Assembly: GCA_023374025.1 (NCBI GenBank)
Contig: SIJG01000025.1
Location: 1,008,845 to 1,072,844 of the forward strand
Length of the DNA stretch: 64,000 nucleotides
Origin: Heterodera schachtii
Lineage: Eukaryota; Nematoda; Chromadorea; Rhabditida; Heteroderidae
Direction of reading: 5' to 3'
Position numbers and translations under genes: made by a program
In this document: positions 25,640-37,104 of the stretch, one piece after another
Layout of the letters: each line of letters starts with the position of its first letter
Position numbering within the stretch: the first letter of the stretch is position 1
Notes under the pieces: generated by a model
The model's database searches: none
What the model was told of the DNA's origin: nothing
The model's input: the letters and a program-made list of their open reading frames with translations, nothing else

Positions 25640-26095
25640 GGATGCCGTGCCGAAGGTGGAGCATATCAAGGAAAAAGCCGCGCAAAATTGGATGTGTGGC
25701 ATTGATGGTTCCAGCCCCACCGCTTGGCCAATCGCTCCCCATCCCTTGGCCAATCCCTCCCCCCCCCCACCTCTTGGCAAATCCCCCTCCCCCCCCCCCA
25801 CCTCCCCTCTATCGCAGCACTGACAAAATTAATTAATCAAAGGGATGCCGTGCCGAAGGTAGAGCAGATCAAGGAAAAAGCCGCGCAAAATTTGTGTTTG
25901 TGGCATTGGTGGCTCCATCTCCACCCCTTGTCCAATTCCCACCCCCCTACAATTTGGCCAATCCCTCCCCTCCACCTCTCCTGAAGGTGGAGCAGATCAA
26001 GGAAAAAGCCGCCAAAATTTGGATGTGTGGCATTGGTGGCACCACCCCCACCCCTTGGCCAATCCATCCCCTCCACCTCTCCTGAAACGCAGCAA
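25640..26095. repeat. Minisatellite, about three diverged copies
   Basis: The blocks GAAGGTGGAGCAGATCAAGG and AAAAAGCCGCGCAAAATT, followed by GTGTGGCATTGGTGGC and runs of CCACCCC and TTGGCCAATCC, recur at about 25650, 25853 and 25984. Open frames across it on both strands are by-products of the repeat. Confidence 0.8.
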
Positions 26096-27401
26096 AACTA
26101 ATCAAACATAATGCCAATTTTCCAAATCAATGTATTGCCAGTTTTGAATTATATTATATGTATGGCAAGCGCTGGGCATGCCTATGTTAAAGCAGGAAGG
26201 GCACCCACCCAGCTACAGCCGAAGCCCCGGGGGGTAACCACCACAATTTCCGCCAGCACTGTTTCATTCATGATGGACCAGCTCAAATGCATCTCTCTTG
26301 GATATACTTATTTGCACTGAGCAAAAGCATAATAATAATAATAAAGCGTTTCCAATAAATTGATTGAAAATAATGAAAATAAAATATTAAAATTAAATAT
26401 GTATAATGTGAAAATATAAAATTGTTTGTTTGTTTCCTATTTGGGGTGAAGCTGCGCGCAATCCGCCCACATATTTTTATAAATTTAATTATAATTTATT
26501 TTTGTCAATTTAATATATCATATTTTTATAATTGTAAAGTTATTACTTTCTGAGCTTTTTAAGTGATATAAAAGTTTTATTTTAAGTTTTTGATCTAGAA
26601 AATGGTTAATCAATAAATGTTAATTTTTTCTAATTAATTTATCGATTACAATTTTTATGGTTATTGATCTTAATTAAACAAAATGATTTACGATCAAGAA
26701 ATAATTACTTTTATTGTTCCCAACCAAATTTTCTTAAAATAAGGATATAAAAAAAATGTAAATGATGAAATTTTCGAAATATTTGCCATCTTGGAAGCAT
26801 TCCAAAAAAATGCGAAAAAAATTAATTTAAAAAATGAAAATATTTACTATTGGCAAAGTAATTAGTGTGTCACTAGACAAACGCGATAATTGCAGGTGAT
26901 TAAATGTGAGTGCAGCGAAAGTGCATAAAAATAATTAAATAAATTTCGTAACTAATTTTTTTTAATTGTTTCATACATAATTAAATACATAACAGAAAAA
27001 GGTGAAAAAAATTAATATAAATCGATCAAAAATTGAATAGCAACCGGAGCCTTCTGCTAATATTTTCTTAAAAACAAAATAATTAATAAATGCTTCATGA
27101 AAAATTCCACAAACAAAAACAAATAATTAGAAAAATCAATTTTTGAGAGTGCAACCGGAAGGACACGACATTGAAACAAATTTTTATAATAAAATTTATT
27201 TCCTTTAAAATTAAAAAAAATAAATAAATAAATAAACAAACAAACGCATCATATAAAGATAAGGCAGAGCTGTCAAGTTTTTTAATTCGAACAAACACCG
27301 TCAAAATCAAATTTTCAATTAAGTAAAATTTACTATTTTTTATGAATTTTTTTTTTTTGCGCCCTTTTTCCAGCAAAGTTGTGAGATATAGAGAGGGAAA
27401 G

Positions 27402-28002
27402 CCGTGCCGATGTACGGGCATTTTGCCTATTCGACATTTTTGCCTGCTAAACTAAAAATCGGAAGTTTCGCCTACTAAAACAAAATTAGTTACTAACAAT
27501 AAGCCAAAATCGGACGTTCTCCTTCTAGCCTAAAACCGGAGGTTTCGCCTAATGGACATTTCGTCTACTTAACAAAAATTGGATTTCTACTTATATCCTA
27601 AAATGGATATTTCGGCGATGGAAAATGTATAAATTCAAACACTACAAAATTAAAAATCTATAAAATTAATTTCCATAAGCATGTGAGTTTCTTCATCACT
27701 CTCTTCAATTACCACAGATGTGAAGAGACATTCAAAGTGGGCCTCGTCGAGTCGAGGAACACACGGGGATGGCATTCCGAGGCCCGAAAATTTTCGCAAA
27801 TTCTAATTCCAACCTCAAAATTGTCTACTTTGGTTCGAAATTTCCATTGGGCTAATATCCGTAGGCAAAACGTCCGAATTTAGGTTAGTAGGTGAAATGT
27901 CATTAGGCGAGATGTCCAGTAGGCAAAATGTCAGTAGGCAAAAACGTCGATTTTACTTGAGTAGGCGAAACCTCCGATTTTGGACATGTAGTCGGCCGTT
28001 CC
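27402..28002. mobile_element. 601-bp MULE-like non-autonomous element, 9-bp target duplication
   Basis: Both ends carry arrays of GTAGGCGAAA/TTTCGCCTAC-type units in opposite orientation. The direct repeat GAGGGAAAG flanks the element at 27393-27401 and 28003-28011. Nine bases is the typical Mutator-like target duplication. The same array units recur at 47838-47906, 49573-49713 and 50578-50815. No transposase lies inside. Confidence 0.65.
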
Positions 28003-28890
28003 GAGGGAAAGTGCCAAATATGTGATCATTAATTTAAATTTAATTTGAGAACAATGAGGTGGGACAATTTCTTAAATATTTAAAAAGAAAAAGCTAAAAC
28101 AAAATCCTTTAAGACTTTTATTAGTTTTCTGCGTGTTTTTCATCAAATAAAAAATTAATTAGTGCTGTTTTAATTGAGAATAAACAAGTTTTGCCAATAA
28201 AATGATTAATACTACTTTATTTCTTCCAATTATTATTTTTTTAATTTATAAATTTATTTAAAATTACCAAAATTAATATTCCTAACTGATTTTAGCCCAC
28301 TTTTTCTCGTGATAAATTTTAATTATCAATTTTATTCGCGAATTTTTTCCGGTTCCTCAAATATTGAACTATAATGAATCATTATTTTATTGCTTTCGTT
28401 CCACTTTCATTCTTTTCGTTTCTGTTGATGATTTATTCAATCAATTTTCCCAACTTTTCTCGCGCAACACACAAAAATTCTCCATGAAATAATTCGCCCC
28501 GTAAATCTCCAATTTATTATTTTAGTGAAAAGAGTTTTGCCGATGAGTCAGCCAAAAATGACAAAAAAATTTCAAATATTTTTAATTTTTATTTGAAATG
28601 TATTTACATATATTAATTGTACCTATTTTCTTTTAAATTAATGCCCATAAAAATAAAACTACTTAAAATCTGAAAAATTAAATAAATAATATAATTTTTG
28701 TTAAAATATTATTTTTTTAATAAAAATTAATAGCAAGAAGAGATCTAATTTATTTATAAATTTAAATGAAAAAGTAATTTTATATAAAACAAAACTAACT
28801 TGATTTTAATTTACAAAAATTTCCATTTAATCTCTTTCTGTTTGTAAAACTACATTTTTCATATTGGGATTTGTAAATTACAGTTAAATA

Positions 28891-31800
28891 ATGTTGCATT
28901 ATTGCTTAATTAATGGATTTCTTTTACTTTTGATCACCTTCAATACAATATCCGGTTCGGTTTTAAGTCGACAAAAACGGCAAAACGCCAAAATAACTGC
29001 ATACAATGAACAGTATGCCAAAACAATGGCGGCACTGTCGGCCGGAGCTTATGCCCCATCGCCAAATGAATGCATCCGGCGGTAAATATGAAAATTTCAA
29101 CTAAAATTTATTAAGAATTTTTACAAACAAAAATTTGAAGAAAAATTTCCTCTAATTTTATTTTGCTTTTCTTTCATTAATAGTGATTTGAGACAATTAC
29201 GAATTTAAATGAAAATTTAAGAAATTTTGTTATTATTTTCTTTATAAAGATGAAAATTCATATTTTTCATTTAAAAATAAATTAAATTGCCCCATTCAAT
29301 CGAAGCATAATTGAGGAGTCCACTTTTGTCCATCAATCCGAAAATAAATTTTCAAAAATTCAAAAAAAAATTCACTTTCATTTACAGATGGATGCCAAAT
29401 TCGAGCCTTTGGCGCGTGTTCACATTGTCAAACCAGGCTTGCGATCTTCTTGAGCAGACTTGTGCCTCATATACGGTAATTCAATTTATAATTTTTTAAA
29501 TTTTTTCATTGAATTCTATAAAACATTTTAAAAATTTCACAAATTTTGAACTCGAAAAATCGTGCACATTTTAATCAGGGCAACATCCAAACTCATATTT
29601 TCCTAATTATAAAGAATTTTTAAAAACAATGAGCGCTTCATTAAATTTTTTTTATTTCTAAAATTTTTCGGTTCAAATTTCGGGATTAGTCTAATAGAGG
29701 AAAATTCTTTAAAAAATTTATTAAATTTTTCTATATTACAGCTTGTTTCGGAGCAGTATCGCCAACTGATTATTGTGTTCAGGGGCACCAAAAGCAGTGA
29801 GCAACTGTTTTTGGAAGGCTGGCAAAGTCTTAAGCCTGGCAAAGATTTTCATGGCCTAGGCCAAGTAAAATAAAAATTTTAAAATTAAGTTAATAATTGT
29901 TTATTTAATTTTTTTGGGTCAACGATTATTTCAACGAAGCATTGAATGTCTTATGGCCAAGTGTTGAGCAAGCATTAAAGGACCCGAACATGGCAGTAAG
30001 AAAATTTTATAATTTTTATATAATAGCAATTAAATTTATTAAATCTTCTCGCATTTTATTTTGATTTCGCATATAATGTCTTGAAATTCGCTTACGATTT
30101 TTTTTAATCTTTCCCAATAATTTTTTACGCCTTAATCATTTCTAATTAATTAAAATTAAAACAAAAAATTTTTTATTGATTTCAAGATTTTCTCAAGACA
30201 AAATGAGAAAAATTCTAAAATTAATTACGTTTACAACCAAAAAAAACTTTTTTTTTTTTTTGGAAAAACGAAACGATTAGTTTTAAGTGAATTTTATAAA
30301 TTCAATCTTAAAATTTTTTAGACTTTTCCAGTGACTTTTACTGGACATTCATTAGGAGGAGCATTGGCAGCTCTCGCAGCAGCCAAATGTGTCGCACTTG
30401 GACTACGAATGTACGAATTATATGGAGTAACAAATTTATACGAGTAGGAGCGAGATGCCATTTGTCCTTATCAATGATTTGTCCTTATTATTTCCATTGT
30501 CCTTATTTTTTCCAAATTTCTTCAATTTGAAACCAAAATAACCAAAATGGATATCATTAAACATTCATAGCATTGACTATTCTTGGTGGAAAATCTAATT
30601 AACAAATCTTATCTAAATTTTCAAAATGTTCCCAGGCACCGCCTGAACCTATATTCCATTAAAATTTGGATAAATTTTTACAAAAATTTCTGAAATTCTT
30701 GACCCAAAAATTTATTGTGTAATTTTTCTTCATTTTCCATGGGAGAATAAAAATTGATAATTTTATTTAAAAATATACCCATAGGTAGAAATTCAGTTAT
30801 TAACGAAATAACCATTAATAAATTCGGAATTAAATTTTATTTTAGGGGCAACCAGGTGACTTTGTACACATTTGGCGAGCCTCGTGTTGGTAATGCCGCA
30901 TTTGCTGGAAGATTTGATCAACTTGTGCCGAATAGGTGAGTGGGCATTCAGCAAAAACATTTGAAATTGGCTAAAACTTTTTAATAAATTTAATTTAAAA
31001 TTAAAAATGCAAATTAAATTTTAGTTTTCGTGTGATTTTTCGCAAAGACATTGTGCCACATTTGCCGCCCTGTTCAACAACGGCAAAGCGTAACACCGGA
31101 GACATTGGCGGTATTATGGACGAAGAGAATAAGCCATGTGACCCGAACAGCAATGGCATTGCATATCACCATGGCACAGAAATTTGGTAGAAATTTTTTT
31201 TGTTATGTGGAGCCATAGCTCAGTGGGTTAGAGCTTTGCATGGGTTGGAAAGTCCGTGAGTTCGAGTCCTACCTGACGCTTTTCTAATTAGGTTCAACAA
31301 TGAGCGTCAAAGATAGAATTTCGTTTTCCTAAACACTAAAAATAATTTTAAAAATTTTTTTAATTTCAGTAATTTCCTATAATTGAAAAAATAAAGGTCA
31401 GGGAGAGTCGAATTCACTTTTTGAAATTTCTCATTTCATTACTAATATTACAGATTTTTTCAAATTTCTTTTTCAATATTAGTGTGCATATTTTTTATTA
31501 AATTAAGCCAAAGAATCAATGGAGTGTTTATAAGAATAAATTAAAAAAAAATAAATTGATTATTTCTAATTGGAAAACTAAACTTTAAATACGTAATTCA
31601 TTCAAAACAATTCTCAATTTAATATTTTTTGTTCAAGCAAATATTCTCAAATTGTAAAAATGAATTTTTTGTTTTTAATATTTTTCATTATTTATAAAAG
31701 TGAACCCGGAAAAATCCGACCAAATTTTAATGAAATATTTGGCAAAGAATGGAACAAAAATGGAAATGAGGAAAAATTGATAAAAATTGAGCAAAGTGAA

Positions 31801-34800
31801 CAAAGTGAAAACTCAAGGAATGATCAAATGGATGGAGAAAATGGAAAACACCCAAATGATCAACAAAAGAAAGAAATGATTCAAAAATTTCAAAAAATTA
31901 AAGAAAAGTTGAGCAAAAAAGGAAAATCCGAAAGAAAAAAACAAACGAAAATTGAGACAAAAATTGCAAAATTATTAGGCACAAATCGCCAAAAAATATA
32001 CAAATGGAAAAAGGAAATGAATTTAAATAAAATTATGAAAAGAAGTTTTATGAGCAGAAAAAGAATGAATTCATTGAACGAATTGATGAATTTAAAAGTT
32101 TATATGGTCAAGGAAAACAGAAAGAATTTGTGAAGGATTTGGGCATTTCTGAAGAAACCTTTCGAAAATGGAAAAAAGAATTATTGCCAAATTATTTTAA
32201 AAGTTAGAGGATTTTTAATTTTTTTTTTTTTTGATTAATTTTTTTGTTTAAGCATTAAATATATATTCAACTGGAGTTCAATTAAAAAAGATGAAACAAT
32301 ATTTCGAAATTAAAGAACAATATTCGGGAATTAGTGACGAATTCATTGCTAACAAATTGGGAATTCGAAGTGTAACTTTATTCAGATGGAAAAAGAAATT
32401 TTCATCAATTTCAGAGATGTGATTGACTTTTTCCTATTAGAATTGTCTATATGTAATATCGTTTATTTTTTTATTTTTTCGTTATCTCATTTATAATTTG
32501 GGATAAATTAGAGGTACTTTTAGAATTTTTAATTGGGCCAATTTTTGATCGCATTTTGCTCAGTTTGAATTAGGGGAGAGTGGATTCAACATATTTTTTT
32601 TGTAATTAGAATACATTTCTAACTAATACAATCCACGGATCCAGCCTGGTCCATGGATTACCCAATCCGATCTTTATGCCGACGGAATTTGATCCACCAA
32701 TTTTTTGATCTTCGGGTCAATGAGCGTCAAAGTTAGAATTTCGTTTTCCTAAACAGTTCAAAATAATTTAAAAATTTTTTTTAATTTCAAAAATTTCATA
32801 TAAATTGAATAAATTAAAGGGTGCAGGCAGAATCGAAATTAATTTGAAATTTCTTATTTCATTCTCATATTTCGGAAGTTTTCAAATTTCTTTTGCAAAA
32901 ATATTTATGTGCATATTTTTTATTAAATTAAGCCAAAGAATCAATGGGTGATTTATATGAATAAAAACAAAAAAATAAATTGATTATTTCTTATTTGAAA
33001 ACTAAACGTAAAATACGTAATTCGTTCAAACAATTTCTCAATTTAATATTAGTTTTTTCAAGCAAATATCTCAAATTGTAAAAATGAATTTTTTGTTTTT
33101 AATATTTTTTATATTTTTCATTATTTATAAAATTGAACCCGGCAAAATCCGACCAAATTTTGATGAAATATTTGGCGAAGAATGGAACAAAAATGAAAGT
33201 GAAGAAAAATTGGTAAAAATTGAACAAATTGGACGAAGTGAAAATTCAAGAAATGATCAAATGGATGGAGAAAATGGAAAACACCCAAATGATCAACAGA
33301 AAAGAAAAATAATTGAAAAATTTGAAGCAATTAAAGAAAAGTTGAAGCAAAAAGGAAAATACCAAAACAAAGCCCGATACAAAATTGAGTGGAAAATTGG
33401 AAAATTATTAGGCGTAAATCGAGGCAAAATATATAATGGAAAAAAGAATTGAATTTAAATAAAAAGATGAAAAAGAATTTTTATGAGGAGAAAAAGAATG
33501 AATTCATTGAACGAATTGATGAATTTAAAAGTTTATATGGCCAAGGCAAACAGAAAGAATTTGTGAAGGAATTGGGCATTTCTGAAGAAACATTTCGAAA
33601 ATGGAAAAAAGAATTATTGCCAAATTATTATAAAAGTTAGAGGATTTTTATTTTTTTTTAATTAATTTTTTTGTTTAAGCATTAAATATATATTCAACTG
33701 GAGTTCAATTAAAAAAGATGAAACAATATTTCGAATTAAAGAACAAAATTAGGGAATTTGTGACGAATTCATTGCTAACAAATTGGGAATTGGAAGTGTA
33801 ACTTTATTCAGATGGAAAAAGAAATTTTCATCAATTCCAGAGATGTGATTGGCTTTTTCCTATTAGAATTTTCTATACCCGACGTTTATTATTTATGTAT
33901 TCTCATTTATAAATTGGGGTAAATTAGAGGTTTTAGAATTTTTAATTGGGCCAATTTTTGATCGCATTTTGCTCTGTGTGAATTAGGGGAGATGGATTCA
34001 ACATATTTTTTTGTAATTTAGAATACATTTCTAACTAATACAATCCACGGATCCAATCTGGTCCAGGATTATCCAATCCGGTCTTTATGCCTACGGAATT
34101 TGATCCACCAATTTTTTGATCCTCGGATCATTGACCAGTGATCCGAGGATCTGATCCTGATCTTTTTGTGCATATTGGTACTGGTGTTTAAAAAAAATTC
34201 AAATTTTTACAGGTATTCCAAAGAAATGCCAAAATTGGAGTCAACCGCAGCGCCAACGGAGAACCAACGCTATTACGAATGTGTGGGCAATCCACGGGAC
34301 GAAGATTTTAGTTGCAGCGATTCTGTTGATTTTGAAATCCACCGTTATAAGTCGTACATTTGGGACCATCGGCACTATTTTGGGCACAGGGTATGACTTG
34401 ATAATTAAATTTTTAAAAATAACTGGGTCTGGTTCCATAAAAGCAAATATTCTGATGAATTTGTTTCGTTTTTGCCACATTACGGTATTTATACCAAATT
34501 GGGTACAGCTTAAATACGGTAATATCGTAAAAATCCTGAGGGCGCCGCCCCTCATACATAGCTATAAAATTTGAGAAATGTTTTAAAAAATTTTACAGTA
34601 TGGTACCGATTGGGGATGGAAATAAGAGACACCAAAAAAAATCCGTAAGTCGGGGATCCGGGCCCTTAAATTTCGGAAATCAGTAATGCAAAAATTTTTA
34701 ACTTTCAGAGATTTTCTCGGTGCTTAAAAATTAAGAAATTTAAATTTTCTTTAAAATTTTCAAATTTTCCTTAACTTCCTAAATTTTGGTGAGCGCTATT

Positions 34801-35133
34801 AACTTCTTTTAGTGAATAACTGAATAACATTTCCATCTTATTTTATGCAAAATAAAATTAACATGGATTATTATTTATTTTTTAAATTAAAAACCGAATT
34901 TATTACAAAAATTATTTTGTCAATTTCAAAATGCCATTTAGTTGCCCGTGTTCGGCAAATTGGGATGTGACCCGAACGCGAACGATGAAAATTCAGTACC
35001 GGAGTCAAAAGTGACAGTTGGCGGAAGTCAAGCTGTGCCGCGATCTGGCAGTAACAATGATGCCAATGCCAAACAAAGCAATGCCAGCAAATTTTTGAAA
35101 ATAGCCGCGGGTGTGGTTGGCATGCTCGGCTAG
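28891..35133 (+). CDS. Secreted class 3 lipase (alpha/beta hydrolase)
   Basis: Nine exons: 28891-29081, 29388-29475, 29742-29864, 29918-29995, 30322-30410, 30846-30935, 31025-31186, 34213-34390, 34942-35133. They total 1191 nt, 396 residues, in frame throughout. The signal peptide (MLHYCLINGFLLLLITFNTI) is followed by RQKR. The oxyanion region is LIIVFRGTKS. The nucleophile elbow is GHSLGG in exon 5. YTFGEPRVGN, the acid residue (DIVPHLPP) and the histidine (AYHHGTEIWY) follow in the order typical of fungal-type triacylglycerol lipases. The probable reaction is ester hydrolysis of acylglycerols outside the cell. Two oddities: the intron before exon 4 ends in GG (29916-29917) rather than AG, and the 3-kb intron 7 contains two HTH-family genes. 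The catalytic residues are intact, so the gene may work if that splice site is a sequence error. Confidence 0.85.
31210..31280 (+). tRNA. Degenerate tRNA-like sequence in lipase intron
   Basis: It has a good A box (TAGCTCAGTGGG) with a D-arm and a good B box (AGTTCGAGTCC). The acceptor stem pairs poorly (GAGCCAT against TGACGC) and the anticodon stem does not fold cleanly, so I assign no anticodon. A sister copy sits at 48126-48196. It is probably a tRNA pseudogene or a SINE head. Confidence 0.4.
31488..31659 (+). promoter_or_regulatory. Conserved upstream block of HTH-family copy
   Basis: It contains CCAAAGAATCAATGG, TACGTAATTCATTCAAA and AAGCAAATATTCTCAAATTG just before the ATG. The same order of motifs precedes the copies at 33084, 36043, 48547 and the minus-strand 44296. 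This is either a retained promoter or simply duplicated flank. Confidence 0.45.
31660..32422 (+). pseudogene. HTH-family copy nested in lipase intron, single frameshift
   Basis: The signal peptide, FNEIFG linker and first HTH unit (KLLGTNRQKIYKWKKEM) are intact. At about 32044 one T is missing from a T5 run compared with the 61211 copy. The frame shifts to KRMNSLNELMN... and stops at NRKNL (32133). The original frame continues undamaged through HTH unit two (LGISEETFRKWKKELLPNY), and exon 2 from about 32253 encodes unit three to the stop at 32422. It lies on the same strand as the lipase, wholly within its intron 7. It could be a recent pseudogene, a genuinely shortened protein, or a homopolymer error. 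Confidence 0.65.
32914..33083 (+). promoter_or_regulatory. Conserved upstream block of HTH-family copy
   Basis: Close copy of the 31488-31659 block. The 3' flanks of the two copies (about 32575-32705 and 33985-34110) also match, so about 1.4 kb was duplicated in tandem. Confidence 0.45.
33084..33847 (+). pseudogene. Second HTH-family copy in lipase intron, two frameshifts
   Basis: Tandem duplicate of the 31660 copy. The signal peptide, linker and most of HTH one are present. One base is lost near 33434 (IYNGKKN then stop, where relatives read IYNWKKE). HTH two is open in a second frame (33449-33640). Exon 2 loses an A in the FEIKE codons near 33733, destroying HTH three. Two independent indels make decay likely. 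Confidence 0.7.
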
Positions 35134-36042
35134 ATGGCCAATGTTCAAAGACCAATCTGATCATTTGCATTTTGTGTATATTAAATTACTGAATAAATTA
35201 GCGAAAATCTGTCATACGATCTGCGATAATGAACTGTAATTCCATAAGGGCGTTTTTTAAAAATAGTTCAAACAAATTATTGTTCCATTTGCTATACCAT
35301 TTAAAAGAAATTGCTTAGGGTGTAAGTTTTGCACCAAAATCTTTTTGTGTTTTTCAAAAACCCGTACAAAAATTAAAACTGCAATGAATTTCTTAGATCT
35401 TTTTTTTTGTTCGTCTGGATGTTTTCTACACTTTCCTACTAAATTTTTGTTATTTGTTTGTTAATCAGATTTTTCTGAAGGTTTTGCTACCAAAAATGGA
35501 TATTCTTCCACTAATTTTTCACAATTTTTTGTGGTTGAAAATAAAATTTAATCATTCATGAAACGAATTCATATAACCAAATTAAAGTCGAAGAATCCAA
35601 ATATGGCCTTAAATCTGTACTTTCTTTTCAACAAGAGCTTGTACTGTTTCAACTTCGTGCATGAAGTTCTAGCTGTACAGGCTCATTGAGAACCCAGAGC
35701 TCAAATCTAAGGCCATATTCGGACTCAGTTGCCTAAATGAACCAAAATTATGTAAATTCAGTGTTTTCCAATGGCATTCAAAAAAAAGCAGAGTTGAATT
35801 CAATTTTTCAAATTTCTCATTTCATTTCTCATATTTCGGATGTTTTCATTTTTTTTTCTAATGTATATGTGTATATTTATTAAATTAAGCTAAAGAATCA
35901 ATGGGTGATTTATATGAATAAATACAACAAAATAAATTGATTATTTCTAATTTGAAAATTAAACGTTAAATACGTAATTCATTCAAACAAATTTCTCAAT
36001 TTAATATTAGTTTTCCCAAGCAAATATTCCCAAAATTGTAAA
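35134..36042. other. Intergenic between lipase and HTH copy
   Basis: No gene is seen. Segment 35580-35740 contains an imperfect inverted repeat around AAATATGGCCTTAAAT and CTAAGGCCATATTCGG. The last 165 bases are the conserved upstream block of the HTH family. Confidence 0.45.
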
Positions 36043-36781
36043 ATGAATTTTTTATCACTAACCTTTATTATATTTTTCATTATTTATAAAATTGAATCCG
36101 GCAAAATCCAAACAAATTTTGATGAAATATTTGGCGAAGAATGGAACAAAAATGAAAATGAAGAAGAAATGATAAAAATTGAGCAAAATGAGCTAAATGA
36201 AAACATGGAAATTAATGATCAACAAAAGAGAGAAATAATTCATAAATTTGATGCAATTAAAGAAAAATTGAGAAAAAATGGTTTAAAATTAGAAAGAAAA
36301 AAACATACCAAAATTGAGACAAAAATTACAAAATTATTAGGCACAAATCGCCAAAAAATATACAAATGGAAAAAAGAATTAAATTTAAATAAAAATAAAA
36401 TAATGAAAAGAGTTTTTATGAAGGGAAAAAGAATGAATTCATTGAACGAATCAATGATTTTAAAAGTTTATATGCCCAAGGCAAACAGAAAAAATTTGTG
36501 AAGGAATTGGGCATTTCTGAAAAGACATTTATAAAATGGAAAAAAGAATTGGTGCCAAATTACAATAAAAGTAAGAAATTTTGTTTTTTATTTAAATTTT
36601 TTATTTTTTAGTAAGAAATAAATATTCAAATGAACAAAAATTAAAAAAGATGAAGCAATATTTTGAAATTAAAGAAAGAAATCCAAAAATCAGCGACGAA
36701 ATAATCGCTGGGAAATTGGGAATTTCACGGGACACGCTGAGAATATGGAAAAAGAAATTTGCATTAATTTCAACTCTGTAA
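36043..36781 (+). pseudogene. HTH-family copy with frameshift
   Basis: The signal peptide (MNLFSL-like start MNFLSLTFIIFFIIYKIES), linker (shortened) and HTH one are intact. One A is missing from the A run near 36403, giving KRVFMKGKRMNSLNES and a stop at 36501. The ancestral frame resumes with KEFVKELG... units. Exon 2 (from about 36613) encodes HTH three (IIAGKLGISRDTLRIWKKKF) to 36781. The break is at the homologous site to those in the copies at 31660 and 40512. Confidence 0.65.
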
Positions 36782-37104
36782 TTTATGCAATATGTCGATT
36801 ATAATAATTGGATTGTAGTTGCTAAAATAGAAAAGAAATCCTAAAATTTTTCATAATTTGAATTCATTTCACATTTATCTTTTTTATTAACCACTAATTA
36901 TTTTAAAAAATTTATTCATTTACCAGATTTTTATATAAAATAATTAAAAATTATTAATAAATCTGATGAAAGTATAACCATTTCATTACCTTTTTCAAAT
37001 TAAAAAATGTAAAAGTTTTCCAATTTTAATTATTTGTATTGAAAATGTTTTTGCAAAATTTATTTTTCTGTTTTTTTTTTTCTTTTTGTTTGGGTTGCAT
37101 TTTT

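Larger units (their letters stand above)
25013..28890. other. Repeat-rich intergenic region
   Basis: No gene is supported. It holds a GC/pyrimidine-rich patch at 25380-25640 with a G run, a minisatellite (25640-26095), AT-rich sequence, and a MULE-like element (27402-28002). The last 800 bases upstream of the lipase are AT-rich and would include its promoter. Confidence 0.5.

Noticed and set aside
25515..26085. Overlapping Pro/Gly-rich frames on both strands
   Set aside because: Products of the minisatellite composition.
34281..34574. Alternative frames over lipase exon 8
   Set aside because: The lipase frame (YSKEMPKLESTAAPTEN) joins in phase to both neighbours.
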